A stretch of DNA of 7,619 bases from an uncultured Altererythrobacter sp. (GCA_937950385.1 CALFEA010000242.1:1-7619); one strand, 5' to 3'. Shown: positions 1-6,014, counted from the stretch's first letter. Translations and numbers: made by a program. The notes: generated by a model from the sequence alone, not told the origin.

Positions 1-98
1 GTCCGCGTTTAGTAGATTGCTGAGCTTGTGCCTTAGTGGGACATTTGACCGCTATCGGTGACTTAGCAGGTGCGAATTGTTTGGGGACTTTAGACTAA

Positions 99-845
99 AT
101 GGCCGCGTTTTCTTCCCGCCGGGTAATCCTTCGGCGCGCTCTTTTGGCAATTGCCGCAATTCCTGTTTCAGGCGCGTTATTGGCCGCCAATCAAAAGGCA
201 TTGCGCCTGCCATCAGGGGCAATGCGGCTGACACGCACATTGGAGCGCGGCCTTGGGGATGGCAAAGCGATTACGGTTGAGCGGCAATGGATGATCGAAT
301 TTTCGCGCAGCGGCCGGGGCGTACAAATCACCGGCAGACAGATTTCTGCAAAAGTTGATGCTCCAAAACAGCTCGAAGCCTTGGCCAAAATCGAAGAAGC
401 GCGAATCGCCGAAGGCATGTTCCCAATGCTCCTATCGCAAACAGGTCAATTATTGGGGCAGGCCAGCGCAAATAATGCGGCGGGCGATAAGAGCGCCATG
501 GCGCAAGCGATTGCTGTGGCCGAGGCGATGATTGCAAAATCCGGCCGCAGCCCTTCTGACAGGGCGCAAGCGATGCAGCACCTTGCGCAAATGCAGCAAG
601 CCAGTCAGCCGCTGTTTGCAACTATGCCGCGCGATCTGTTCTTTCCAAGCAATGCGCCAATCCGCGAGGTTCGCCCCATCAGCCTGCCCGGCGGTATGCT
701 CGGAGAATTTGAGCTGACATATGATGCGCGCGCTATGCCCGATGCCGATTGGCTTGCGCATGCAGAACGACGGATTATCACCCGATTGGGCGCAGATGTG
801 CGGCAATCGCGCGAAATCTGGTCACTGGATGATATGGAGGTTTAG
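99..845 (+). CDS. Exported protein of unknown function with Tat-like signal peptide
   Basis: I do not recognise the family of this 248-residue protein. The N-terminus reads as an export signal: a basic stretch containing SRRVILRR (residues 6-13), a hydrophobic segment of about residues 14-28 (ALLAIAAIPVSGALL), and small residues near 29-30 where a signal peptidase could cut. SRR-x-hydrophobic-L-R fits the twin-arginine consensus, with Ile in place of the usual Phe, so Tat export is plausible; Sec cannot be excluded. Residues about 90-172 are rich in Ala, Gln, Glu and Met and probably helical. The C-terminal third (about 178-248) is mixed and ends in an acidic tail. There are no cysteines and no obvious catalytic motif. 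The start is chosen because the signal begins there; GGGGA at 83-87 is a weak, rather distant ribosome site. It lies 188 bases upstream of rplM on the same strand, with no strong terminator between. A periplasmic role is inference only. Confidence 0.75.
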   Translation: MAAFSSRRVILRRALLAIAAIPVSGALLAANQKALRLPSGAMRLTRTLERGLGDGKAITVERQWMIEFSRSGRGVQITGRQISAKVDAPKQLEALAKIEEARIAEGMFPMLLSQTGQLLGQASANNAAGDKSAMAQAIAVAEAMIAKSGRSPSDRAQAMQHLAQMQQASQPLFATMPRDLFFPSNAPIREVRPISLPGGMLGEFELTYDARAMPDADWLAHAERRIITRLGADVRQSREIWSLDDMEV

Positions 846-1033
846 GTCGCTCAAAAGAATGGCGGTATTATTTTACCTCTGCTGAAACCCGCTGTTTTGC
901 TTGACTTGCGCGCCCTATCGCGCCAATTGGCCGCCGAACCGCGCTGACCCTCACTGGCAATTGCGCGCTCCAAATCAAACAACCCGCAGGCCTCCGCATC
1001 CAGCACCGGTCTGCAAATTAGGACAGTAAGCCC
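846..1033 (+). promoter_or_regulatory. Leader and probable promoter region of rplM-rpsI
   Basis: No convincing gene lies in this gap. A good -35-like TTGACT sits at 901-906, preceded by C as is common in alphaproteobacterial housekeeping promoters. The hexamer 17 bases downstream (924-929, CAATTG) is a poor -10 and lies inside the perfect palindrome GCCAATTGGC (922-931). The octamer TTGCGCGC occurs at 906-913 and again at 961-968. AGGA at 1020-1023, ten bases before the ATG, is the probable ribosome site of rplM. Because the upstream gene has no clear terminator, read-through into rplM is also possible. Confidence 0.3.
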
Positions 1034-1513
1034 ATGAAGGTGCTCAGCAAACAGACCCGGTCGATCAAACCGGCAGAGGTCGAAAAGAAGTGGCATATTA
1101 TCGACGGCGAAGGCCTTGTCGTTGGCCGCGTTGCTTCGATTATCGCCAATATCCTGCGCGGTAAAACCAAGCCCAGCTACACTCCGCATGTTGATTGCGG
1201 CGACCATGTGATTGTCATCAACGCCGGCAAAGTGAAATTCACTGGCAATAAAATGACCGACAAAATCTATTACAAGCACACCGGTCACCCCGGCGGCATC
1301 AAGCAAACCACTCCTGAAAAAGTGCTCGAAGGGCGCTTTCCTGAGCGTGTGCTTGAAAAAGCTGTTGAGCGGATGATCCCGCGTGGTCCTTTGGGCCGTG
1401 CGCAAATGCGTGCGCTGCACCTTTATAACGGCACTGAGCATCCACATGACGGCCAAAACCCGACTGTGCTCGACGTTGCTTCCATGAACCGCAAGAATAA
1501 GGTCACCAAATAA
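1034..1513 (+). CDS. rplM: 50S ribosomal protein L13
   Basis: L13 is an early-assembly protein of the large ribosomal subunit that binds 23S rRNA. This 159-residue sequence has the full family pattern: [21 protein letters not shown] near the N-terminus (about 12-32), the central [17 protein letters not shown] segment (about 57-73), the [10 protein letters not shown] motif, and the L13 signature [18 protein letters not shown] followed by LYNGTEHPH. It is slightly longer than the roughly 142 residues of E. coli L13, with a basic tail (NRKNKVTK) that is common in alphaproteobacteria. The start is supported by AGGA ten bases upstream and by alignment of the N-terminus with the family. Its TAA shares one base with the ATG of rpsI, so the two genes form the classic L13-S9 operon and are probably translationally coupled. 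Confidence 0.98.
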   Translation: MKVLSKQTRSIKPAEVEKKWHIIDGEGLVVGRVASIIANILRGKTKPSYTPHVDCGDHVIVINAGKVKFTGNKMTDKIYYKHTGHPGGIKQTTPEKVLEGRFPERVLEKAVERMIPRGPLGRAQMRALHLYNGTEHPHDGQNPTVLDVASMNRKNKVTK

Positions 1514-2106
1514 TGGCTGACGAAAAGACACCAGAAACCGAAACACCGGTTGAAGCCACTCCTGAAGCGGCAGCGCCAGAAGCAACGACCGAAGCAGCGC
1601 CTGAAACTGTCTCCGATCTTGCTGATCTGAAAGACATTGCTGGCGATGCGCCTGATGCCGATGCCGCTGCAATTGCTGCTGCACCGACTATGCCACTACG
1701 CGAGCAAGAGCTTGATCAGTATGGCCGCGCTTATGCAACCGGACGCCGCAAAGATGCGACTGCCCGCGTTTGGATCAAGCCTGGCAAAGGCGTGATCACG
1801 ATCAATGGCCGCGATCAGGAAACATATTTTGCACGTCCGACCTTGCGTCTCGTGATCAACCAGCCTTTCGGCATCACTGACCGCGAAGGCCAGTATGATG
1901 TGATTGCAACTGTGCGCGGCGGCGGTCTTTCCGGCCAAGCTGGCGCGGTAAAGCACGGCATCAGCCAAGCTTTGACGAAATATGAGCCAACATTGCGCGC
2001 CACAGTGAAAGCTGCTGGCTTCCTCACCCGCGATAGCCGCGTTGTTGAGCGTAAGAAATATGGCCGCGCGAAAGCCCGCCGTAGCTTCCAGTTCTCGAAA
2101 CGCTAA
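1513..2106 (+). CDS. rpsI: 30S ribosomal protein S9 with acidic N-terminal extension
   Basis: S9 belongs to the small-subunit head; its C-terminal tail reaches toward P-site tRNA. The conserved core starts near residue 70 ([22 protein letters not shown]) and includes the S9 signature [19 protein letters not shown] (about 136-154) and the essential basic end, [17 protein letters not shown]. The protein is 197 residues against about 130 in E. coli. The extra 65-70 residues at the N-terminus are low-complexity and acidic, rich in Glu, Ala, Pro and Thr (for example [16 protein letters not shown]), then Asp and Ala. The ATG at 1513 fits because it overlaps the rplM stop and AAGG lies about ten bases upstream (1499-1502). 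A start inside the extension, such as Met60, would give a more typical S9 but lacks that coupling. Such extensions are familiar in Sphingomonadales; their role is not known to me. Confidence 0.97.
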   Translation: MADEKTPETETPVEATPEAAAPEATTEAAPETVSDLADLKDIAGDAPDADAAAIAAAPTMPLREQELDQYGRAYATGRRKDATARVWIKPGKGVITINGRDQETYFARPTLRLVINQPFGITDREGQYDVIATVRGGGLSGQAGAVKHGISQALTKYEPTLRATVKAAGFLTRDSRVVERKKYGRAKARRSFQFSKR

Positions 2107-2127
2107 TATTCAGCTTTCGAATACAAG

Positions 2128-2165
2128 AAACGGGGCGGCCTATTGCAGGTCGCCCTTTTTCGTTT
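2128..2165 (+). terminator. Intrinsic terminator of rplM-rpsI
   Basis: GGGCGGCC (2133-2140) pairs with GGTCGCCC (2148-2155) as an eight-base stem with one G-U pair and a seven-base loop, followed directly by TTTTT (2156-2160). AAACG at 2128-2132 can also pair with CGTTT at 2161-2165. It starts 22 bases after the rpsI stop. The convergent phosphoesterase gene ends at 2171, so the same hairpin may also stop minus-strand transcription, although the minus side lacks a continuous T run. Confidence 0.9.
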
Positions 2166-2170
2166 GGGAC

Positions 2171-2935
2171 CTAATCTGTGTGTTCAGGAAGCGTGCGCAA
2201 TTCCGCTTCAATGGGCTGGCCCAATGCGCAGGTCAGCACGCGGTATGATGGCGGGCTCCCGCGCAACCGCGTCGACAATGTGCCCACGCCTAGCATCCGC
2301 ATAGAGTGCCCATCGCGCTCCCGCGTCAAATCAAACGGGATATGCACATGGCCAGAGATGACCACATCACCGCCTGCGGCCGCTAGGGCTGCAAAGGCTG
2401 CATCGCCGCCAATCGTCGGGTTCTTCGCGTCCTCATTCTCGCCCAGCAAAGGGTGATGGCAAATGATCAGCTTTTGGCGCTTATCGCCCTTTAGCCCTTT
2501 CAAATGCGCAATCGTTTCCGCCAGCGCTTCATCGGTTACAAATCCATCTGACCAAGGGAAGCGCGGCTGAATACGCACCGTGCTTTTCAGCGGCACAAGC
2601 ACTACATCTGGCGACCGGAAAGCTGCGCTGCTGATCCCCGATTTCAATCGCCGATAGCGCCGATAGGGATCTGTAAAACGCTCCCACATGTCATAATAGG
2701 GCATGTCGTGATTGCCCGCGCACAGCACCACGGGGCAATCAAACTGCGCAAAATAATCACGCGCTGCGGCGAATTCGAAATGCTTAGCGCGCTGGGTCAA
2801 ATCGCCCGTACACAGCACCAAATCGGCCCGCTCATCCACTGCAGCCTTGGCAAAGGCATCCAATGCCGCGCGGTTTTCGACACCGAAATGCACATCACTG
2901 CAATGGAAGATACGTGTGGGTGCGCCGATTGCCAT
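2171..2935 (-). CDS. Calcineurin-like metallophosphoesterase
   Basis: This 254-residue protein carries the complete metal-binding set of the calcineurin-like phosphoesterase fold: SDVHFG (Asp14, His16), TGDLT (Asp45), AGNHD (Asn75, His76), CHHPLLG (His160, His161) and GHVH (His196, His198). These coordinate two metal ions and hydrolyse phosphate mono- or diesters. The layout resembles the CpdA/Icc group (3',5'-cyclic nucleotide phosphodiesterases), but the motifs alone do not fix the substrate, so a cAMP role is only a guess. No signal peptide or membrane segment is seen, so it is probably cytoplasmic. I chose the ATG at 2935 because it places the fold a few residues before SDVH and has GGCGG upstream; a TTG at 2947 would add four residues. 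The small membrane protein gene lies 69 bases upstream on the same strand, so co-transcription is possible. It converges on rpsI. Confidence 0.92.
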   Translation of the reverse strand: MAIGAPTRIFHCSDVHFGVENRAALDAFAKAAVDERADLVLCTGDLTQRAKHFEFAAARDYFAQFDCPVVLCAGNHDMPYYDMWERFTDPYRRYRRLKSGISSAAFRSPDVVLVPLKSTVRIQPRFPWSDGFVTDEALAETIAHLKGLKGDKRQKLIICHHPLLGENEDAKNPTIGGDAAFAALAAAGGDVVISGHVHIPFDLTRERDGHSMRMLGVGTLSTRLRGSPPSYRVLTCALGQPIEAELRTLPEHTD

Positions 2936-3004
2936 AATGACCGCCAAACAAGCCGCTCAGCCGCGCATTGGCAAGGGGGACACATTTTTCATGCCCCGCA
3001 TCCT

Positions 3005-3283
3005 CTAGATTTTATTGGTCAAAATCATCCAAGCCGCCACCCCATTGAGCAGACTGAATAGGAAATAGGCACCTAGCACCGCGGGCCAACCACTCCAAAT
3101 CAGCAGCATAGCGGCAAGCAACACCAGAAACTCTGTGAGCAAACTCATCCGCCCGCCAAGCATATGCACAAAGCCCGGCATCTGCCCCAGCAAAGGGTGA
3201 CCGCTTTCCAAAACGGCCTTGTGCAAGGCAAAATTGCCAATGCCCAATAGGAAACAGATAAGAATCGCAAACCAGATCGCCAT
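3005..3283 (-). CDS. Small hydrophobic membrane protein of unknown function
   Basis: The 92-residue product is very hydrophobic. Likely membrane segments are about residues 2-19 (AIWFAILICFLLGIGNFA), 47-64 (SLLTEFLVLLAAMLLIWS) and 67-87 (PAVLGAYFLFSLLNGVAAWMI). A polar loop (about 20-46) contains ALHKAVLESGHPLLGQMPGFVHMLGGR, and the protein ends TNKI. I do not recognise a named family; the conserved-looking His, Gly and Pro in the loop may matter. The frame stays open upstream to 3388, but that extension is Arg-rich and polar and looks like intergenic sequence, so I start at the ATG at 3283. No strong ribosome site is visible there. It heads a possible two-gene unit with the downstream metallophosphoesterase and is divergent from the UrcA-family gene. 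Confidence 0.72.
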   Translation of the reverse strand: MAIWFAILICFLLGIGNFALHKAVLESGHPLLGQMPGFVHMLGGRMSLLTEFLVLLAAMLLIWSGWPAVLGAYFLFSLLNGVAAWMILTNKI

Positions 3284-3300
3284 TGTTTGATTATTGCGCG

Positions 3301-3330
3301 ATATTTCGTCGGTTGGAAACAGTCGTTCGT
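3301..3330 (+). promoter_or_regulatory. Candidate LytTR-type direct repeat
   Basis: The octamer TTCGTCGG occurs at 3305-3312 and again at 3326-3333, exactly 21 bases apart. Framed as nine-base half-sites, these are ATATTTCGT (3301-3309) and GTCGTTCGT (3322-3330) with a 12-base spacer. This is the spacing I recall for LytTR regulators (consensus about [TA][AC][CA]GTTN[AG][TG]), and TCGTTCGTC (3323-3331) also resembles the AlgR box. It lies in the divergent region between the membrane protein and UrcA-family genes and points toward the latter. Each half-site matches the consensus only partly, so this is a hypothesis. Confidence 0.28.
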
Positions 3331-3380
3331 CGGCAAAACTGCCCCGCCCGTCTTTTGCGCGCCGCATCGGTCGAGCGTTT

Positions 3381-3399
3381 GCCCTCAATCGTCGAGGGC
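3381..3399. repeat. Inverted repeat in the divergent intergenic region
   Basis: GCCCTC (3381-3386) and GAGGGC (3394-3399) are perfect inverted arms around AATCGTC. There is no T tract on either side, so it looks more like an operator or a leader hairpin than a terminator. The rest of the 216-base gap (3284-3499) holds no gene I can support. A weak promoter pair, CTGACC (3403-3408) and TAGAAC (3426-3431) 17 bases apart, could serve the UrcA-family gene. Confidence 0.3.
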
Positions 3400-3499
3400 T
3401 TGCTGACCGGCATGGCGCCCTGCCCTAGAACTTGAATTGCGCAGCGGGTCACCCCCATCTCCCTCAACCCCCAAGGCCCGCGCGCTAATGGAGAGTATT

Positions 3500-3823
3500 A
3501 TGTTCAAGTCATTCATTGCCGCCGCTACAATCGGAACCGCCCTGATCGCTGCCCCTGCAATCGCAGGCCCTAGCGCCGCTGGCTCCGATGCCGCGCAATC
3601 ATCCACAATCCAATATGCTGACCTCAATCTGGCCACCCCCGAAGGCCAAGCGCAATTGGAACGCCGCATCGATACGGCCGCCCGCAAAGTCTGCAAGCTG
3701 GGCGAGCACCGCACCGGCACACGCGTTCCATCGGGCCAACGCAAAGCTTGCTATGTGAAAGCCCGCAAGAGCGCGCGCAGCCAGATGGCTTCGCTGATCA
3801 GCGACACACGCCGCGGAGGCTAA
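3500..3823 (+). CDS. UrcA family secreted protein
   Basis: This 107-residue protein has a clear Sec signal peptide: MFKSF, a hydrophobic core (IAAATIGTALIAAPA) and cleavage probably after AIA (residue 22). The mature part carries the UrcA-family hallmark, a YADLNLATPEGQAQLERRI segment (about 39-57) followed by AARKVC with Cys65, and a second cysteine at Cys84 (KACYVKA). The two cysteines probably form a disulfide in the periplasm. UrcA proteins are small exported proteins common in Sphingomonadales and Caulobacterales; I know of no established biochemical function. The C-terminus is strongly basic (KARKSARSQ, TRRGG). The start at 3500 is well supported: GGAG at 3490-3493 is six bases upstream and the signal peptide begins there, although the frame is open further upstream. 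The gene stands alone, has its own terminator, and is divergent from the membrane protein gene. Confidence 0.9.
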   Translation: MFKSFIAAATIGTALIAAPAIAGPSAAGSDAAQSSTIQYADLNLATPEGQAQLERRIDTAARKVCKLGEHRTGTRVPSGQRKACYVKARKSARSQMASLISDTRRGG

Positions 3824-3838
3824 GCGCATAAGGCACAA

Positions 3839-3863
3839 CAAGCGCCCCTAACCAAGGCGCTTG
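3839..3863 (+). other. First hairpin downstream of the UrcA-family gene
   Basis: CAAGCGCC (3839-3846) and GGCGCTTG (3856-3863) are perfect eight-base arms with a nine-base loop, beginning 15 bases after the UrcA-family stop. No T tract follows directly; the terminator hairpin starts two bases later. It may protect the 3' end of the mRNA or help termination. Confidence 0.6.
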
Positions 3864-3864
3864 C

Positions 3865-3920
3865 AGGGGTGTGATCCGGCTCTCAACCAATCCCCGAGAG
3901 CCCGATTGCACCCCTTTTTT
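3865..3920 (+). terminator. Long intrinsic terminator after the UrcA-family gene
   Basis: A long stem forms between 3865-3884 and 3896-3915. The outer arms AGGGGTGTGATC and GATTGCACCCCT pair over 12 positions with two G-U pairs. One C-C mismatch follows, and then the inner arms GGCTCTC and GAGAGCC pair over seven. The loop is 11 bases and T runs through 3915-3920. The T tract is on the plus side only, so it serves the plus-strand gene and not the convergent response regulator. Confidence 0.88.
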
Positions 3921-3933
3921 GTTTGATTGAAAG

Positions 3934-3968
3934 TGCTGATCTCAGCAACCAGGCCGAATCGAGCGGCC
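3934..3968 (-). other. Two small inverted repeats after the LytTR gene
   Basis: Just past the response-regulator stop, GGCCG/CGGCC arms (3952-3956 and 3964-3968) flank a seven-base loop, and TGCTGA/TCAGCA arms (3934-3939 and 3942-3947) meet almost head to head. Reading the minus strand, only CTTTC follows, so this is at best a weak terminator or mRNA 3' end structure. Confidence 0.3.
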
Positions 3969-3970
3969 CC

Positions 3971-4789
3971 TTACCTTCCCGCCATTGCTTTCACTTTGGA
4001 CAGATAGGTTCGGCCAATTCGCAAGGCTTCCAATTCGGAACCATTTTGCACCTCGGCCGACCACACGCCAAGGCCATCATGCCTAAGGCCGTGGATGCGA
4101 TCCTTGCGCAATATGGTCGAGCGGTGAATGCGAATGAATTGCGCGGGATCCAGCTTCTTCTCAAGCCCAGCAATGGTTTGCAGCAGCAAATAGGTTCGTG
4201 CGCCATCAGCGCCGTCTTTTGCGCATACATGCAGCCGTACATAATCCCGCTCTGCATCAATCCGGCTGACTTGCGAAACCGCAATCCGAAGCAATTCAGA
4301 CCGGTGCGGAACCCATAATTCATTGAGCCATTCGCTACTCGCGCGCCCGCCCTCGGGCATTGTTTCTGTTTTGCGATCAATCGCGCGGCCTATCGCTCTA
4401 GCCAGCCGGTCAGCCGCCACTGGTTTCAGCACATAATCGATTGCATCCAGATCAAAGGCCTCAACTGCAAAATCCTCATGTGCGGTCACGAAAATCACCG
4501 CTGGCGGCCTTTTGAATTTGGTCTTCATGTCAGAAAGCGCACGGGCAACGCCAAGGCCGTCCAGCTCTGGCATCGTCATATCAAGCAAGATCAGATCCGG
4601 GCTGAGCGCCTCGGCCAATCGCAAGGCAGCGGCCCCATCGCTGGCCGTTCCGATGACATTGATCGAGGGAATATCGGCGCAAATCACTTGAATGCGCTCA
4701 ACCGCCAATGGCTCATCATCGACGATCAAAGTGCGCAGAGGCATCTGAGCAGTGTTGGGCGCGTTATCGGTGGGAATATCATCAGCCAT
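3971..4789 (-). CDS. LytTR-family response regulator
   Basis: This 272-residue protein has two domains. A CheY-like receiver (about 17-137) shows the acidic pair Asp24-Asp25 in LIVDDEP, the phospho-acceptor Asp70 in LILLDMTMPELDG, the switch Thr102 in FVTAHEDFA, and Lys122 in YVLKPV. A linker (about 138-155) leads to a LytTR DNA-binding domain (about 156-270) with SQVSRIDAERDYVRLHV, then FIRIHRSTILRKDRI and the closing LRIGRTYLSKVK. It should be phosphorylated by the upstream kinase and bind direct-repeat DNA as a dimer. The ATG lies inside the end of the kinase gene with an eight-base overlap. There is no strong ribosome site, so translational coupling is likely and the pair should be made together. 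The first 16 residues are a short polar tail outside the receiver; Met16 is an alternative but less supported start. It is complete and all key residues are present. Confidence 0.96.
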   Translation of the reverse strand: MADDIPTDNAPNTAQMPLRTLIVDDEPLAVERIQVICADIPSINVIGTASDGAAALRLAEALSPDLILLDMTMPELDGLGVARALSDMKTKFKRPPAVIFVTAHEDFAVEAFDLDAIDYVLKPVAADRLARAIGRAIDRKTETMPEGGRASSEWLNELWVPHRSELLRIAVSQVSRIDAERDYVRLHVCAKDGADGARTYLLLQTIAGLEKKLDPAQFIRIHRSTILRKDRIHGLRHDGLGVWSAEVQNGSELEALRIGRTYLSKVKAMAGR

Positions 4790-5966
4790 TGCGGGTCAGA
4801 GGTATCCTTATTTCGCTCCCATAGCCATCGGTGGTCGGGCCAGAAGTCAATTCAATATCAGGGCCAAAACGCGCCTCGAGCCGGTCGCGGACATTGGCCA
4901 AACCAATACCAAAACCATCCGCTGCATCCTTGGGCACGCCGGGGCCATTATCGGTCACGGTGATAACCAAACGGTCAAATTCCTCGCGCGCGGCAACTTT
5001 TACAATAACGGGGCGATTATAGGGCGACACGGCATATTTCACCGAGTTTTCAACCAGCGGTTGCAAAATCATGCCGGGAACGCGTGCATCTGCCAAATCA
5101 TCGGGCAGATCAAATTCAGTTTTTAGCCGCTCAGGAAAACGCACTTCTTCAATGTTGAGATAGTGTTTTTGCAGATCAAATTCCTGCTCCAGCGCCACAT
5201 CAGAGGTCGGCTCATTGGTCAGGCTGTGGCGGTAAAAGCTAGAGATCGTCTGGATCATTTGTTCCGCCTGCTGCGCCTTGCCGGTCAGGACCAAAGCAGA
5301 CAGCGAGTTCAATGTATTGAACAGAAAATGCGGGTTCACTTGATAGCGCAAGCTCCGCAATTCCGCCGCTTTCGCAGCGCTGCGGAAAATTTGCTCGCGC
5401 CGCTCTGCTACGCGCACTTGCGCGGTAGCGAGCATTGAGAAATAGACCGCTGACCATGCCAGCATCATGAAATAGCGGCTAAGCGCGATGTCCGTCAGAC
5501 TTGCCCAAAAGCCGAATTTCTTTTTGGTTTTGTCCTTATCGTCGGCATTATCAGCGCCCGATCCCGGCACTTCATCCAATAGGCTGCCACTTGAATTTCC
5601 CCCTGTGGCACCTGCATCGTCACTTTGCTCAATCTTGTTTTTATGGTGCATCTGCTCGAATACGCTATTATTCACTTGTGCAGTCAGCAGCGCCACCGGC
5701 AAAGCCAGCACCAAGGATGCAGTGATCTTCATCCACAATGGACGCGCGTCGAACAAACGCAGCAAGAGCCACAAGATCAGCGTGATTCCCATTCCGGCCA
5801 GCACAACAATGCTGCGCAATTGCATCATTTCAAGGGCATCGTGGCCAGACATCACTTCCCAGCGCAATGTCGCTAGGATGAAATAGGTGACCCAAAGGGC
5901 CGCGACAGAAATCATGACGGCGCGAAACGGGACGCTTGCGCGCATTTTTGGAGCTATGGACTGCAT
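4782..5966 (-). CDS. LytS/AlgZ-type membrane sensor histidine kinase
   Basis: Numbering is from the ATG at 5966 (394 residues). Four membrane segments are predicted near 15-33, 51-72, 80-97 and 161-182, with a basic N-terminus inside. Between the third and fourth lies an external loop of about 60 residues, low-complexity and rich in Gly, Ser, Asp and Asn, ending KDKTKKK. The cytoplasmic part has the His_kinase box RYQVNPHFLFNTLNSL with phospho-acceptor His213. The ATPase domain has the N box LVENSVKYA (Asn306), DNGPG (339-343) and GFGIGLANV (351-359). This is the kinase type that normally partners LytTR regulators, and such a gene follows with an eight-base overlap. No PAS, GAF or other known sensor domain is visible, so the signal is unknown. 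The start is uncertain: GTG at 5990 and ATG at 5945 are alternatives, none with a strong ribosome site. The fumarase gene ends 90 bases upstream on the same strand. Confidence 0.94.
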   Translation of the reverse strand: MQSIAPKMRASVPFRAVMISVAALWVTYFILATLRWEVMSGHDALEMMQLRSIVVLAGMGITLILWLLLRLFDARPLWMKITASLVLALPVALLTAQVNNSVFEQMHHKNKIEQSDDAGATGGNSSGSLLDEVPGSGADNADDKDKTKKKFGFWASLTDIALSRYFMMLAWSAVYFSMLATAQVRVAERREQIFRSAAKAAELRSLRYQVNPHFLFNTLNSLSALVLTGKAQQAEQMIQTISSFYRHSLTNEPTSDVALEQEFDLQKHYLNIEEVRFPERLKTEFDLPDDLADARVPGMILQPLVENSVKYAVSPYNRPVIVKVAAREEFDRLVITVTDNGPGVPKDAADGFGIGLANVRDRLEARFGPDIELTSGPTTDGYGSEIRIPLTRNG

Positions 5967-5978
5967 TATGCCCAAGGG

Positions 5979-6000
5979 TTTAGCCCGCACACCCGCTAAA
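5979..6000 (-). other. Inverted repeat next to the kinase start
   Basis: TTTAGC (5979-5984) and GCTAAA (5995-6000) are perfect six-base arms around a ten-base loop. In the minus-strand RNA the hairpin would sit 12 bases before the ATG at 5966 and would cover the alternative GTG at 5990. No T tract follows, so it is not a standard terminator for the fumarase gene. It could influence translation of the kinase. Confidence 0.35.
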
Positions 6001-6014
6001 GGCCAATTCGTGGA

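Noticed and set aside
45..73. TTGACC at 45-50 as the -35 of a promoter for the first gene
   Set aside because: No acceptable -10 hexamer lies at 16-18 bases downstream, so I do not annotate a promoter in positions 1-98.
851..1684. 277-codon open frame on the minus strand across rplM and the start of rpsI
   Set aside because: It lies opposite two certain ribosomal protein genes, its product is Gln/His/Arg-rich with no family pattern, and it is explained by the codon bias of the plus-strand genes.
3284..3388. N-terminal extension of the small membrane protein to an upstream start
   Set aside because: The added 35 residues are Arg-rich and polar ahead of an ordinary first membrane helix and overlap the intergenic repeat region; the ATG at 3283 is a better start.
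3437..3499. N-terminal extension of the UrcA-family gene
   Set aside because: The extra 21 residues would bury the signal peptide, while GGAG six bases before the ATG at 3500 marks a clear start.
5488..5886. 132-codon plus-strand open frame opposite the kinase membrane and loop region
   Set aside because: It is antisense to a real gene; the Ser-rich product reflects the complement of the kinase's low-complexity loop and hydrophobic segments.
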